DNA of 64,000 nt, taken from positions 8,342,312 through 8,406,311 of the forward strand of contig NC_092675.1 in the NCBI RefSeq assembly GCF_964355755.1, read 5' to 3'. The notes under the pieces are model-generated. The model made no database searches. It was not told the DNA's origin and saw only the letters and a list, made by a program, of their open reading frames with translations. The DNA is from Antedon mediterranea. Its lineage: Eukaryota; Echinodermata; Crinoidea; Comatulida; Antedonidae. Made by a program: the position numbers and the translations under genes. The number at the start of each line of letters is the position of its first letter. The stretch's first letter is position 1. This document shows positions 46,801 through 59,500 of the stretch, piece by piece.

Positions 46801-49800
46801 ATTAAAATGAGCTGTTAAGCAAACAATATGGAGAAATTGACCTTTACTAATGAATCCTATCTGCATTAGTAAAATAACAAGTAATGAACAATACATTGTT
46901 AACAAAAATAGCCAAATTAACATAATTTAAATAGTTTATATTCTATTGTTCCCTTTTTTTTGTTGGTATTTTGGTAAAAATTACTTTTTCTAACTGCATG
47001 GTATTTTATTTACCGACCTTCCTCCAAACCTCAATTACTGGTCTTATTTCTACTCTACTATCTAAAAATTATGAATTACTATTCAGAATATTATATACTA
47101 CATTATAACAACAGTACTGTATATTAGTTTCAACAAAAGCTAACACAGCGCAATATTAGTCTATATCCATTTTCTAATACCCAAATATGCAAGTGCTTCA
47201 TTAACTTACAGTTATTATCATAAAGCAATTTTGCTATTGGCGTAATTTATATATAATATACAGATAACAAATTACTATAACTGTAATTTATAATAGCTAG
47301 TAAATATGAAAATAAAAGACATGATATTTTTTTTTTTATTTAAGAGCATTAAGCAATCGCAATTGCTTGGTGAATGAAGATTAAAACCAAATAGTAACTT
47401 CAAATTGTATGCAATTTTGTGTTTATTGGGTAAAGATATTCAACAGAGGGGTTTTAATATAATATAATAAAATAATAATAATATATACTAATATAAAATT
47501 GGAAAAGCACTTTTACTTTAATATTTTCATTAAAATAATAGAAATTTAAAATAACAAAAAATAAAGATAGCATTCTGTATACTTCACGCTTGTATAAATA
47601 TTATAAAATAAAGCAAAATCCTACTATTGTTATTCCAACCATAGAAGAGTACAGATTTGTTGATACCTGATGGTTTAAGCTCTGCAAGAGTGCATGAACT
47701 CCAAGACAAATGGAACATCAAAGAAAACAACCTGATGTTGGGTAAGCTGCTCAGAAGCGGCAAGTTCTCATATGTGTGCGAGGGATCGCTGAAAGAAGAC
47801 GATGATACCGTAGCCGAAACCAAAGTTGGTGTCAAGTTACTTAAAGGTATCAATAACACATTTTTAATGATCACAATCAAAAAAAATAATATTACATATA
47901 AATATAAAAACAATTTATAATTTTATTTTTATTATTATCAATGAAAATTTCAATTTAAAAATCCGCAATTCTGGCAAGATGTTATAAATATTTTCATAGA
48001 ATCTTGTTATGTATTGAAAATACAACAAAATATAAAACTTTTACATTTTGACTCATATTCTCCACCAAAATACACAACTTCTTGGCGTGTCCAATGGTGG
48101 GAATAATTGATTTGATTTTAGTAAATTCTTTTAATTGTTTATAGATGAAAGCGATGAGACAAGTAAAAATGAGATGTTAAATGAGTTTAGTATTTTGTCT
48201 ACTATTGGCAAACATAATAATACAGTACATCTACTAGGAATGTGCACCAGAGTACTGGAACAATCAAGTAAGTCAACAGCAAACCTTTTCCACAATCTGT
48301 GGCCTAATATTCACAAATCTTAAGAAATATATTAAAAAAAACTTAAGACACCAAAAAACACTTCATGGCGAGACAGAGGTCCAGTGGCTAACATAATAAA
48401 TATTTAAGGATTTGTCTTATGATTTGGTACTGTATTTTAATGTAAATTTGTCCAAGCCGAGTTGTGGACGCCGAGCCACTGGACCTCTGTCTCGACATGA
48501 AGTGTTTTTTAGTGTCTTAAGTGTTTTTGCAGAACTCCATTTGGTTGACTGAAACATGGAGTTTTTTCCTTCATAATTGAATGTCTATGCGATGGCATAG
48601 CAATTAATCAATCAAAAGATTAAGTGACATTGGACATTTAGAAGGCTTTTGCATATACAAAAAAAAAAATATCCTTTTCATCATAAATACAGTTTTATTG
48701 AGAAAAAAAATTACCTTTCCATGCCAGTACAGTAGTTGATATTGACTGAAAGTTGATATCAACTAACATCAATGTATCAATAAGTTTGTCTGAACAGTTT
48801 TAATTGTAATGCAATCCATTCTTGTTTCAGCTCAACTTTGTTTAGTATTGGAATACATTTCTAGAGGAAATATGCTGAGGATTTTGAGAAGGTGCAGAAG
48901 CAGGCGAAGGGACCAGCCCCCGATAGATGCCCTCCCAGAGGATGAACTGCTTGGATATGCTAATGATGTCATCCAAGGTCTCAAGCACTTAGATTCACTA
49001 GGGGTAAATTATCCTTTTTTATATTCAGACTATAGCATACAATTCATGAAAAGGTATCAGACCTGTGAGATTACATATTCAAATGAGTAACAATTTCTAC
49101 AATAATAACAAATTTGGGAAAACTATTCTAGCAACATTAAAAGCATCACAAATATAATTTTAAAGCATCCTGGTACCTGTTTTGATAAAAATTTGCTATA
49201 CATTTTCTCTATGTGTTTTTTAACATTTTTGATGCAGATTCCCGATAGCCACAACCTACCCTTAAAAATCCAATAACTCTGCGACAGATTAGAATAATAA
49301 ATAAATATAATAATTATTTCTAATGAATTATAAATTGTTTTCTCTAGATTCTTCATTTGAACATATGTGCAGAAAATGTTCTCATCACGTTCAACAATAA
49401 AGCAAAAATATGCGACTTCAGACGATCTGTTGAGATTCAAGAGCCTGAGCAATATATTAAGTACACTCCTCATCATGATGTAAGAATGCTATGGATTTAT
49501 ACAGTCACCTTTTTCCAAATCGAACTTTTTCAAAAAAGATCTGCAATTCTTTCCTACTGTTCAAAATGTATTATGAGAGACTTTCTAGAAAAAATACATT
49601 TTGTCACGTATGTGTTAGAAAAGTAAGATTATAGAGGATAAAAACGATTAATATCGTACTTGAAAAAAAATGTCAACTTGACATGATTGAGGCTATGTCA
49701 AAAGAGGACCATCCCACCTCCCTCAGTCAAAACAAGATTGAGCCTTCAATTGTTCCTTTTCTGCCAGACCAAGGGGTTTGGTATTATGAGAGTTTTAATA

Positions 49801-51580
49801 CTTACATATCTAAGACACCACCACTTTTGTATGTGCAATAGATATCAATTATCATAAAAATTGTGCAGAAAATAAAACAAGATGGAGAAGCAGGGACACA
49901 CCATGATATCCCATGTTCCACAACCGACACAGTTGAATTACACATTTTTTCTTCTATCATTTCAAAAGAAAAGCTTGCCATTACATACTATATGTATGAA
50001 TATAAATGAACAATAATTTCTCTTTACTTAGGAACAAAAGAAAAGGTGGATGGCATGTGAAACACTAGACGGAATCTACAACACCAAAAGTGAAGTGTAA
50101 GTCGCTGCTATGCTTTCATTTAATTTCATTTAAAACTTTATTACACAGTACAATGCTTTATAATACACCATAGTTTTTAAATTTAAAATATCAGATACTA
50201 ACTAGCAAAAATACCTGCCAGTGCCACCCCACACCCACACTCCCCTCGCCATCTAGAAATATTATGGCAAGATGGGATTTGAACCAAGCATGTCAACCAC
50301 AAACCTACAACGTCACTCAAAAATTATCTTTCTAGCAGCACACAGCAGTGTGTATGCTTCTGAGCTGCATGTAGTGTTGTAAAAGAAGTGCAGTAACTTC
50401 TGGGTGTCATTTTTAACTTCTCCATAAACAAATTCAATAATAAAAAGTATTAATTGTATTATTATTTATTTCATAGCTGGTCATTTGGAATGTTATTGTA
50501 TGAAATTGTAACATTAGGTAAGTACAGTACATTTAAGACACTACATAGGATATTATCAAGTAGACATTTTGAATTGAATTAATGTGTGAAATGCCAGATG
50601 AGATAGGCTTCAGTATAACAGTAGACTCATCATGAAGAAAAAAAACAACAAATTCTTCATTCTTCTTCTCTTTTATATGGTGTCACCATCACCAAACTTG
50701 GAAAGGAATAACAATAAAGTATGATGATAGTGTTGATGTGTACAGCATAGAGCCTTACATTACAAAACATTCTTCTAAAGCTCTGTCTATACTATCAAAC
50801 TAGTTTGACAAAAAAAGTGTGATGTGTCCAAACATGGTAGTGATATGACGTCATCGACAGTATACAGTATAATAAACTGTGGATTCTCAAAATGTCAATT
50901 TTTTGGTACACAAACATTAAAAGATAAAAGCATACCTTATCAAAACCATTTACTACTTGCTTCTCAGGTGGAATCCCATATGCTGATATCAAGATACGGA
51001 ACTTGAAAGAGAAGCTTAAGGAACACCATCGCATGGAATGGCCACGGCACTGCTCTCAAGATCTCTACAACCTTATGCTAAGCTGCTGGCATCGGCGTCC
51101 AGAAAGTAGACCAACTATCAACCTGTTGTCCAAAGAAATGAAGCTTTTTAAATCATCAAGCAAGGTATTAATACAAATTTAAATCAATGTAGTAATATAT
51201 ACAAAATATTGAATGTAAATTATTTGTATAACACATAAACTATACTATATATATCTATACTACAGTATACTGACAACCAATGACCTAACTAGGTCAGATC
51301 AATTGATAAATTCATCAAAACTGTGTCGAGCGTGTATTATCCCCGCTCAATGAATTAACATGACATACTTTGTTCGTCCATTGTCTCAAATCAAAAGCTT
51401 CCTAATAACAAATTCATAAAAAATGATTGCTTGTTTTTTAAAATAGTAAATTTACTTTTCTCCTTTTTTTTCTTTCAGAAAAACCTCTGTTTAAAGGACT
51501 ACCCTTTCCAAATGTATGTGGCTATCAGATATCCAGAGGAGTTTGATGATCCTATGGCTATTCAAGACTCATTTGTTTAA
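37881..51580 (+). CDS. Netrin-like ectodomain receptor with tyrosine pseudokinase domain
   Basis: Fourteen coding exons: 37881-38069, 38557-39170, 39635-39813, 41199-41357, 42046-42149, 46053-46250, 47645-47846, 48145-48267, 48831-49003, 49348-49479, 50032-50096, 50477-50517, 50968-51164, 51479-51580. They total 2478 nt (825 aa plus stop), and all phases close. Residues 1-25 look like a signal peptide. Residues 28-267 form a laminin N-terminal domain resembling netrins (DYGETWNTLQFYSTDC). A laminin-EGF module follows (CQCQHNTEGRDCQKC ... VPWQP, to 327), then a Thr-rich linker, one EGF and a truncated EGF (to 415). The transmembrane helix is at about 423-447. The RTK-like kinase domain spans about 505-790, with the beta-3 Lys at 545. 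It is closest in style to FGFR/RET kinases (IGKHNNTVHLLGMC). HRD reads HLN (650-652), DFG reads DFR (670-672) and the Gly loop is RSGKFS, so it is probably a pseudokinase. Exons 1-3 could instead belong to a separate gene (see exon 40778). I do not recognise an established name. Confidence 0.82.
39267..39427. mobile_element. MITE family A, copy directly after a laminin-domain exon
   Basis: It begins AGCTCTGTCTACACTATCAA and contains CCAATGGTAGTGATATG, GGCATCATCATGTCC and ATAGTCAGACAGAG at the far end. It lies about 100 bases past the donor of exon 2 of the receptor gene. The open frame of that exon runs on through the donor and into this element, which can mislead ORF-based prediction. Confidence 0.8.
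40778..40877 (+). CDS. Candidate alternative first exon with signal-peptide-like sequence
   Basis: From ATG 40778 this frame encodes 33 residues, MRHSCSNFSCCIILYGY then a Tyr/Phe/Ile-rich stretch, ending THSQQ, followed by a GT donor (GTAAGA) at 40878. The exon leaves one base over, exactly the phase needed to splice to the acceptor at 41199 (giving VSPIQTT). It would yield a shorter receptor with only the EGF, transmembrane and pseudokinase parts, either from an alternative promoter or as the true start of a separate gene. No transcript evidence is available here, and the hydrophobic core is unusually Tyr-rich, so confidence is limited. Confidence 0.4.
41582..41761. mobile_element. 180-base hairpin MITE
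   Basis: AGGGTCTTTCACACCTGTTC at the left end pairs with GAACAGGTGAGAAAGACCCT at the right end, and inner AATGTCAATGTTT pairs with AAACATTGACGTT. Its GC content is higher than that of its surroundings. It is intronic in the receptor gene. Confidence 0.75.
44200..44870 (+). mobile_element. 3' fragment of a non-LTR retrotransposon with (TTGA)n tail
   Basis: The frame encodes a LINE C-terminus: KKTVRYIANAPPLSHSNPLF, then a TAA at 44446-44448, then GPKLWDNVPVNIK and a stop near 44607. The 3' UTR ends in a TTGATTGATTGATTGAT run at about 44848-44867. 5' truncation and a microsatellite tail are typical of the CR1/L2 group. It lies in the large intron before the transmembrane exon of the receptor gene. 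Confidence 0.8.
48336..48528. mobile_element. Hairpin MITE in the pseudokinase gene
   Basis: AAAAACTTAAGACACC and TCATGGCGAGACAGAGGTCC at the left pair with GGACCTCTGTCTCGACATGA and AGTGTCTTAAGTGTTTTT at the right. The arms are about 60 bases with a loop of some 70. No coding sequence. It is intronic between pseudokinase exons 48145 and 48831. Confidence 0.75.
50778..50860. mobile_element. MITE family A, left-half fragment
   Basis: It starts AAGCTCTGTCTATACTATCA and contains TGTGATGTGTCCAAACATGG and TGATATGACGTCATC, then is cut off. It lies about 100 bases upstream of exon 13 of the receptor gene. Confidence 0.7.
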
Positions 51581-53513
51581 ACTTTTTTGTGCAATATTTT
51601 TACGCCTTGATTAACTATCATAAGAGACATCCACTATTTGCAGCAAAAAGTTTCAAATATTCAATTACTTTATTTTTACTATTACTATCAAAGAACAACA
51701 CATAATTGAAGTAAAACATTTTTTTTGAAATATGGAATAAAGATTTGATACTCCAATATAGTATCAATTTTATCAAGTTTTGAAACAACAACAACAAAAA
51801 AACAATATCATTTGGACATGAAAAGGAGAGTAAAATACTGGTAACAACAACAATCATTCTGTTATAAAGGAAGCTTTCCTAAAATTACCATACACACACT
51901 TGGGCAAGATGAAAATGTATCCCTTTAATTTCTGAAAAGTCACAATTTAAAAATTGTCCGGCTTATCTTAATTTCCAGTTAATGAATAATGTCCAGTGTT
52001 TTAAGTATTAACTTCTAATGGTAACTTAAGTGTTTATACCAAATACTCATAATCTTTACATGCTGTCATTGAGCAGGCATTAAGTATTTAAATTTAATTA
52101 AGATGTTGTACATTTTTAATACTAGGAATATCTTTTTCTAATTTAGCTTTCTTTTTTCAGACAAGACATTAGTACAGTTTAATTGAATTAAGATGACAGA
52201 TAATAATATAACTTTCAGTAACTTACAACTTGTGTTCATATAATTTTAAAGAATTTTATAGTAAACTAAACTGAGGAAATAATAAAAATTATTATTATTA
52301 AAACATTATCAATTATTAGTATGATTTTAAAATGTATTACTTTTAAATTATAATAGTTAATTTATTTGAACAAAGATATATTATAAGCATAATAAAAAAA
52401 TACAAATAGGTATTGCTTTTTCCTTGAACATTTTTTTGAATAATTTTAATAAAGATATTTGACTGTTTTAGTAGTAGTCTGTATTCTGTATTTTTTAACC
52501 ACTTCTAAACAATAGGATAGTGAATTACATAAATTACATTTTTATGAATCTACCACATGAATTTCCACAGAGTTTGCGATAGTTATTGAATTGAATAGCC
52601 CAAACCTATTATTCTTTGGACACAATTTTCCATACGGACTAGAAGTGCATCTATCTCAAGGCTTTACCTTTGGTAATGCTCTAATACCTCCATAATCAGA
52701 TGATTGTTGTGCGGAAAATGGCATTCAATTCTAGTCAATTTAATAAATACTTATCCATGGTATACCTCCCCTATTAATTTTTGCAATGTCTCATTTTCTG
52801 GAGAATCACCAGAAATTGTAACATCTGGTTGATCTACCTAACTTCTAAAAAAATAAATCAGACTGTTTTTATAGCAAAATATTAATATATATCTTCTTAT
52901 TTTTATAGTATCTGGTATAACAACCTAATGTATTCCAGCATCAATTTTATTCCCATGACAGCACAGTACAAAAGGACATCCATGTGTTTCTATCCTAGCC
53001 TAAACTTGGGATTTATAAATAGGGCATATACTGACCCCAAATAATACTCCTGGTTCTAATCGTATGCCTTTTCTCTTCCTGTGTTAATCCTGTACAAAGT
53101 TAGCGAGATTTCTTTCATAATATTTCTTTCAAATTCTGTATTTTAAACATTTAATATTCTAACTTAATTTTTTTTTCTTTGGGGGGTTATTTTTGTTGTG
53201 ATTTCTGTTGTGAAACATTTTTCATTTATGGTAATGTAACCAAATATTATATCTGCCTGTACCTTAAAAGGATTAAGAAAGGATTAATCATGCAACAGCA
53301 ATCATGAATGTATTATTAATTCCAGCTATCATAAAGTCTTAAGCTCTGTGTACACTATCAAGCTAGTTTGACAAAAAAATGTGATGTGCCCATATATGGA
53401 CATGATGATGTAATATCACTACCATATTTGGACTTATCACTACCACACATTTGTTGTCAAACTTACCTTTGAATATTTAACTACATCGATAAGTGAATGC
53501 CTGCTGTAGCACA
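51581..53513. other. Convergent intergenic region, receptor gene and LRRC41 homolog
   Basis: Holds the 3' UTR of the receptor gene (candidate AATAAA at 51736-51741) and the 3' UTR of the minus-strand LRRC41 homolog. A MITE copy lies at 53341. No further exon or RNA gene is evident. Confidence 0.7.
53341..53464. mobile_element. MITE family A, rearranged copy
   Basis: It begins AAGCTCTGTGTACACTATCA and TAGTTTGACAAAAAAATGTG, but the right half (ATATCACTACCATATTTGGA ... TTGTTGTCAAACTT) is a reversed left-half sequence. It is therefore a foldback derivative of the family, lying in the presumed 3' UTR of the LRRC41 homolog. Confidence 0.7.
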
Positions 53514-56500
53514 CTACATGTTAGCCACATGATCCGTAAAATCAGTTTCTATATCCTCAGAAGGTCCAGCAAGATGAACTGTAACAATTTCATGTAGTGC
53601 TTTGAAGTAACTGGATTCATTTCCTACAGTATAATTATGTTGAAGTCGTAAATGTTCCAGTGTCAATGGTATAAAACTTTGTTGAAGTTCTATACCAAAT
53701 GTCCGCAAACCTTCTGATGATATTTTACTATTGAAGCTACAACAGAATAAATAAGCGTTAATATTTAAAACACTTTTTCTTTACGGACAAAAATGATTAG
53801 TACAATTTTTAGAATAAAAAAAAAGTGTGGAATCGTATCTTGTATGACACTAGTGAGACACACCAACATTTGTACTCTTGATAGAAACTTTCCTATATTT
53901 GATATATCAAATTTATACGATGTATTTTTAAACAGTACAGCACTATAATATAATTGACATTATACTATGGTATCAACATTTTTTAAATGGTTAAATGTCT
54001 GATGTTGCAGGAAATGTGGGGTTTTATTTAAAATGAATGCATTTTGAATGTTAAAACTAATTTAGTATTAATGAAATATTATGAAAATTCTTGTTTTTTT
54101 GGGAGAAGTCATTTGAGAGAGTAAACCGAAGAAAGCTGTACCTGATATCCATTCTATTCAATTGAGAATTAGATGACTCATCTGTCAGTCCTTCTGCAAG
54201 TTTCATGAGACATGCATCACCTGCAGATAAGGCATAAAACTGTGATATCAGGTCTTCATGAGCGCCTTAGGTGCTAGTTACGCCCGGTTGAGTTCAAAAA
54301 CAGTGTTTTAAGTATTAACTTCTAATAGTAACTTAAGTATTTTCTATTTGCAACATTATGTTCACTATTATCTAGATATTTCCAAAAATAAGTCAAAAAA
54401 TGCCCAGTGAGTAATTAGGTTTATTCCAAAATTGAAGTATGGCAACTATTATGTGAAAGAGATTACAGATTTAAGTTGTCACAGCTACGACTTCAAACTG
54501 CATAACAATTGCATTAAAAAAACAAAATTAACATTATGTTATGGTCGATGGCAGCCGCCATATTGTGCGGTCCCGGTCCATGAAGAATCACTTTTTAAAC
54601 TGCAATAACATTTGAGTCTGCCCTCTAGCCAATCTATAATACCTCAATGGTGACAACTTACTTAACAAAGTAGAAGCTAGACCCAGATACTTTAAGTGTT
54701 GGTTATTCATCATAGCAGAAAGCAGTTGCATTACAAAATCTGTAGTAATACCTGCAAAAGAATGTTACTTCTTAGCAATTAGTCTATACATTCCCAAGGT
54801 TTCAATGTAACACTTGAAATTCAGAAAAGCTTAGTAAACTTGTAATAAAATATATGAATATTTAGTATTTCTTAAATTCTTAATGTTTTTTTTATTTAAA
54901 AGATCTAAAATACTTTCTATTAAAAACAATAGAAATATTGAAAACTATACATTTTTCAGAATTGTTTATTTTTGGCCAGTTTGTTCGGTTTTCTTTGTCA
55001 TAGAGTAAACCATATATATACATATACCAAACACTGGTATTTTTTTAAACTTACCTTGATCCGAAAGTGTAAACTTAGTTTGGCCTAGGTCAAGGAATTG
55101 TAAGCATCCATCTTGGAACAGTTTTACAAGTGATGACTGCATGCTGTTGGCTTGATTGCCATGCACACTTAAAAAAATGATTTTCTTGTTTTCTGAAAAA
55201 GTAAACACTCTAATATTAAACAAGACCTTATATTACATAGCCTATGTAAATACGCTAACGTGATTGGTTGAAACTGCATCACATGACTACCGCTGCGAGG
55301 ATCGTAAATCGTATATATCCTCGAGAACGATGATATTGACTGTGTAATTTTCGCGTAATTATCGTGTCCCCTGTCATTAAACATATAGATTCTCGAGTAC
55401 GATGATATTGACTGTGTAATTTTCGTGTGCCAACACTCGCGTTGCCGATAAATAAACAAAAGTCATCTACTCGATCTTGAACTCGGGTGGAATTGTCACT
55501 CCATTGCAAGACAACGTTTCATCCGCTGGGCCACGGAATTTGCTTGAAGAAATTAATCTTCTAAACTATTTAAGCTATGCATACATAGCGCCCTCATTTG
55601 TTATAAGTCCACCCTAAATGTGATGAAACACCGTTTGTGATTGGTCAATACTCACGGTAGTAACCTAGTAACTAGTACGCGCTGAACATCCGGTGATTCG
55701 GCTCCTCGAAGATCGAGAGAAGACGAATTGTTTATTCGGCCTACCTGATTATAATATTATTATTAATAGGCTTATTGATGGAAATTCTTCTGTTAATTTA
55801 AACGACCTAGGCCTAAGTGAATATTTTATTGCCAAGGAATCATTAATTATCTGTATATTATTCTTCGCAAGGTAAGGTGTCTAGGCAGGCTTGTTTTAAA
55901 TACAATACAAATAATAGGAGGCCTAGCCTAGCTTCACCCAACCCAGCAGACTTGTTCTTGGCTATATAATATAACAGATATTGCCTTTTATATCGGTTAA
56001 ATATAAGATTTGACATCCCCTCGGGAATGATATTAAGTTCTCGGGGAATATATATTTCCCTCAGCTGGCGCTTCGGGAAATATATATTCCCTCAAACTTA
56101 ATATCATTCCCTCGGGGATGTCAAATCTTATATTTAACCTCTAAGCAGTCAATATCTGTATAATAATTGATGGTTATTGTACAAAACATAGCAGCAAAAT
56201 ACATCAATTAATCAATGTACAAAATAAATGAAAACGAAAATTGAATAATCACATAGATATAAATTAATTGTTTCTTTGTACTTACCAGATACTATTGAAA
56301 ATAGTTGTGACAGCATCAATGATGTCATTGAACAAAACTCCAATGAAAGATGGGTAATAAAATTGCTTGTTTCTAAATCATATAACATATTAAATCATAA
56401 GCAAACTTGAAATCATATTTTCCAAGGATGGAATGGACATTGATAAGAAAAAAAAACACTTGCATATCTTGATTTGACTTAAAAAGCATAATATAACTTT

Positions 56501-59500
56501 TTCTCTCATCAGTATCAATTAGTAATAGTTCTCTATTATGTTACAAATATTTAATGAATAAGTTATTCTATTATTCATATGCATATTAAAAATGCATAGT
56601 TTAAAGTGATATACAATTCAATTCAATAAACTTTATTGTCTAACTCATGAATGGCTTGAAACTTTGGCTGAAAGTACACACATTAACATTGTCTAAAAAC
56701 ATTGTCGCACAGACAGTAAAATAGAATAAAATCACATAAAACAGAGAACAAGATGTTATATAAAAAAGTTAAAAGAGGACACACAAAGTACAAATTGAGT
56801 TAAAAAATAGCTAAGATACTTATTGCGGTTATCGTTTCCACATTAAATTAAAATGCCTCATAGCAGATGGGAGAAAGGATCTACGTAGGCGTTCAGTGTT
56901 CCAGCGAGGATATGTAATGCGCCCAGACCGGCTTACCTGTAATTCCTTGATAACGTATAATTTCTTGTAATGATTTAAAACAACCTGAAATTATATTTTG
57001 TTCGTAGCTGAAAACCGACGGTAATCGTTGTCCATTATTCACACTTAGCCCTAGACAACTCAAAATATCAACACTGCTTGATATATCTATAGAAAAAAAA
57101 CATGGTAAAGGGACAAAATAGAAAGAAATACTACACCATTATCAAAATTCTAAATGCAGTTACTGATTTATAATTTTTTCATTTTTCAGAATATATAGGA
57201 TTTGTTTCATGCCTGTTTATAAAAATATTTGGATCCGGGTTGGTTACTCTTAACTTTTTTCATATGGCGAGGTGCCGCATTTACGGGGGATAATTTCGTG
57301 GGCACAAGTGTGGAAAAATATGGGAAGTTGAAGCATTTATGGGGTATATTTTCAATGATTTGGTAGCACAAGTGTTGGAATTGTTCCATAGCCATAGCTT
57401 CAATTAGAGAGCCATTCAAATAATATATAATAGACGTTCCAGTCACCCAGTTAGGGACCATGTCAAAATTATTCTACTGCACTTACTGCAGTACTGTAAC
57501 TATATTTTACCATTGTCTATAAGTTCAAGTTCCTCCAATCCATCAATATTCGAAAACAGGTCCCTTAATGTGTCCATTCTTTCAATTAGAAAACCGACAC
57601 CAATAAGTGAAATTTTTCTGAGTTGAGAAATGGCGCTGCAGGGAAGAGGGTCTACCTTTAGATCGGATCTGTCATTTTTCATACGCTTTTTAGGAGGCTC
57701 GGCTGAAGAAGACATTAAACATTCTGGCACTGAAATAAAAAAAAACAAAAACACTAATTAACATTTGAATTTGTTCAAATATAATTTACTATTAAAGAAA
57801 GTTAAAATAAAGAGAAACTGAAGGCAGGCATCAATAAGGGTTTGTTTTTGCTGAAAAGGTATTTTTAAGAAACCATTGGTAATTTGTTACAAAAACCTAC
57901 ATAAAATAAAACTTTTTTTCATTTATTGATCGTTGATGGTTGGTTTTTATAATGACATCATTATTGTCCAGAGCAGTCAAATGTTCACTCCTTACAGTAA
58001 TCTTATGAAGTTCATAATAATCATAATCTTGGTTTAACAAATTGAAGTTTAAAAAGTTAAGTCAAATTGAGACTTTGATTAACTATGTTGCAGCTAAGAA
58101 TTGTTCCAAGAAAACCAGTATTTACAATCAAGTTCACAGTCAATTATCATTTGAAAAAAAAGTTGGCGTTTTTGTGTGGTAGTGCAATTTCTAGTGAAAG
58201 CAGAAATAGGCCCGAAATAAAGTTATAGTGGGTAGGGGATTTTATATATGAGTGAAATTCTACAATCAGATAGAATACAAGAATAAAAAAAGAAGCAAAA
58301 AATGCAGACAACTGCAGTACTTACACTGATGTTTTCTTGATACAAGATATAGAAATTGATCTAAAAAATAGTATTTCACATCCTTCAAAGTGATTGTATA
58401 AAGATGACCTTTCTGTAACAACTTGTGAATTATATCAGCAACAGCTTCAGATTCAGAGGGAAATAGTAAATGTTCAAATGTAATTTCTTCTACATTATTA
58501 GCAAGAATTTCAAGAGCAATTGGATTGTTTGCCAGGGTATTGCAAGTTTTCCCCCAAATATTGATTGATTTAGGAGTATACTTATAACAGGATTTGCTTA
58601 TGTTTAAACAAGCTGGTTGTACTAGAGGGTCTGTCAACGCTTTAATGACTCTTTCATCTTTCTTGTTATCTGAAAGAAAAAGACAACATCTTTTGATAAT
58701 AGGTGAAAGAAATTAAAACCATTGGTTTGATTAAAAAATTGCAAGATTACTGTTATGTAATAGTATAATTTCAATATTATAGAATTCACCAGACATTTAT
58801 ACTCCAATGACCAATGTAGTCTTCACAAATTCGTCATATAGACATTCCCATAAAAGAATTGACCATGAGTTGTTTATCAAGAAATATTAGAACCAATTCA
58901 TCATATTTAAGGATCAACAGCTTTGGAGCAAATATATATCACAACAACAAAAAATGATGTACAGTCTACTGTTAAGACACTATCAAACTAGTTTGACCAA
59001 AAAAGTTTGATGTGCCCAAATATGGTAGTGATATGCTTAACTATGGTAGTTGGTAGTGATAAGACATCATCATGTCCATATATGTGCACATACCATTTTT
59101 TTGTCACATATCTGTAAGGTTTAATTGTGTAGACAAGGCTTTAAAAGTACTGACCATCAAAAAACATTAGCTGTCTCAATAACATGTTAGCCTTATTGTC
59201 ATGATACTTCTGTCTCCAATCACATTGACTTATATCACCTGGCAACCGAAACTCTCTTCTTCTGTTGTACTTGTTGATCTTGCATTTCTTTTTAAAGTGT
59301 TTTATCCATACATACTGTGAATTGATGCCTGAAGTTTGTAAAAAGCATTATTGTTATGGAAAAACTTAAAAACACCTTTTCAGAACTTAGGCCAAACATA
59401 TGTACAAATGTTTTACTTGGTGTAATATTTTTTGTATTTCGATGTTTTTTAAGGGGCAACTGACTCTTTGAGTTATAGTAATTGTTTTGCTTTAGTTGCC

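Noticed and set aside
47584-47913. A 109-residue minus-strand frame
   Set aside because: It is antisense to the first pseudokinase exon and has no family signature.
53341-53464. Possible terminator or microRNA hairpin downstream of LRRC41
   Set aside because: The pairing is explained by a rearranged copy of MITE family A.
57207-57461. An 84-residue minus-strand frame between two LRRC41 exons
   Set aside because: Exons 57511 and 57086 join in phase without it, and it shows no LRR pattern or recognised family; it may be a transposon remnant.
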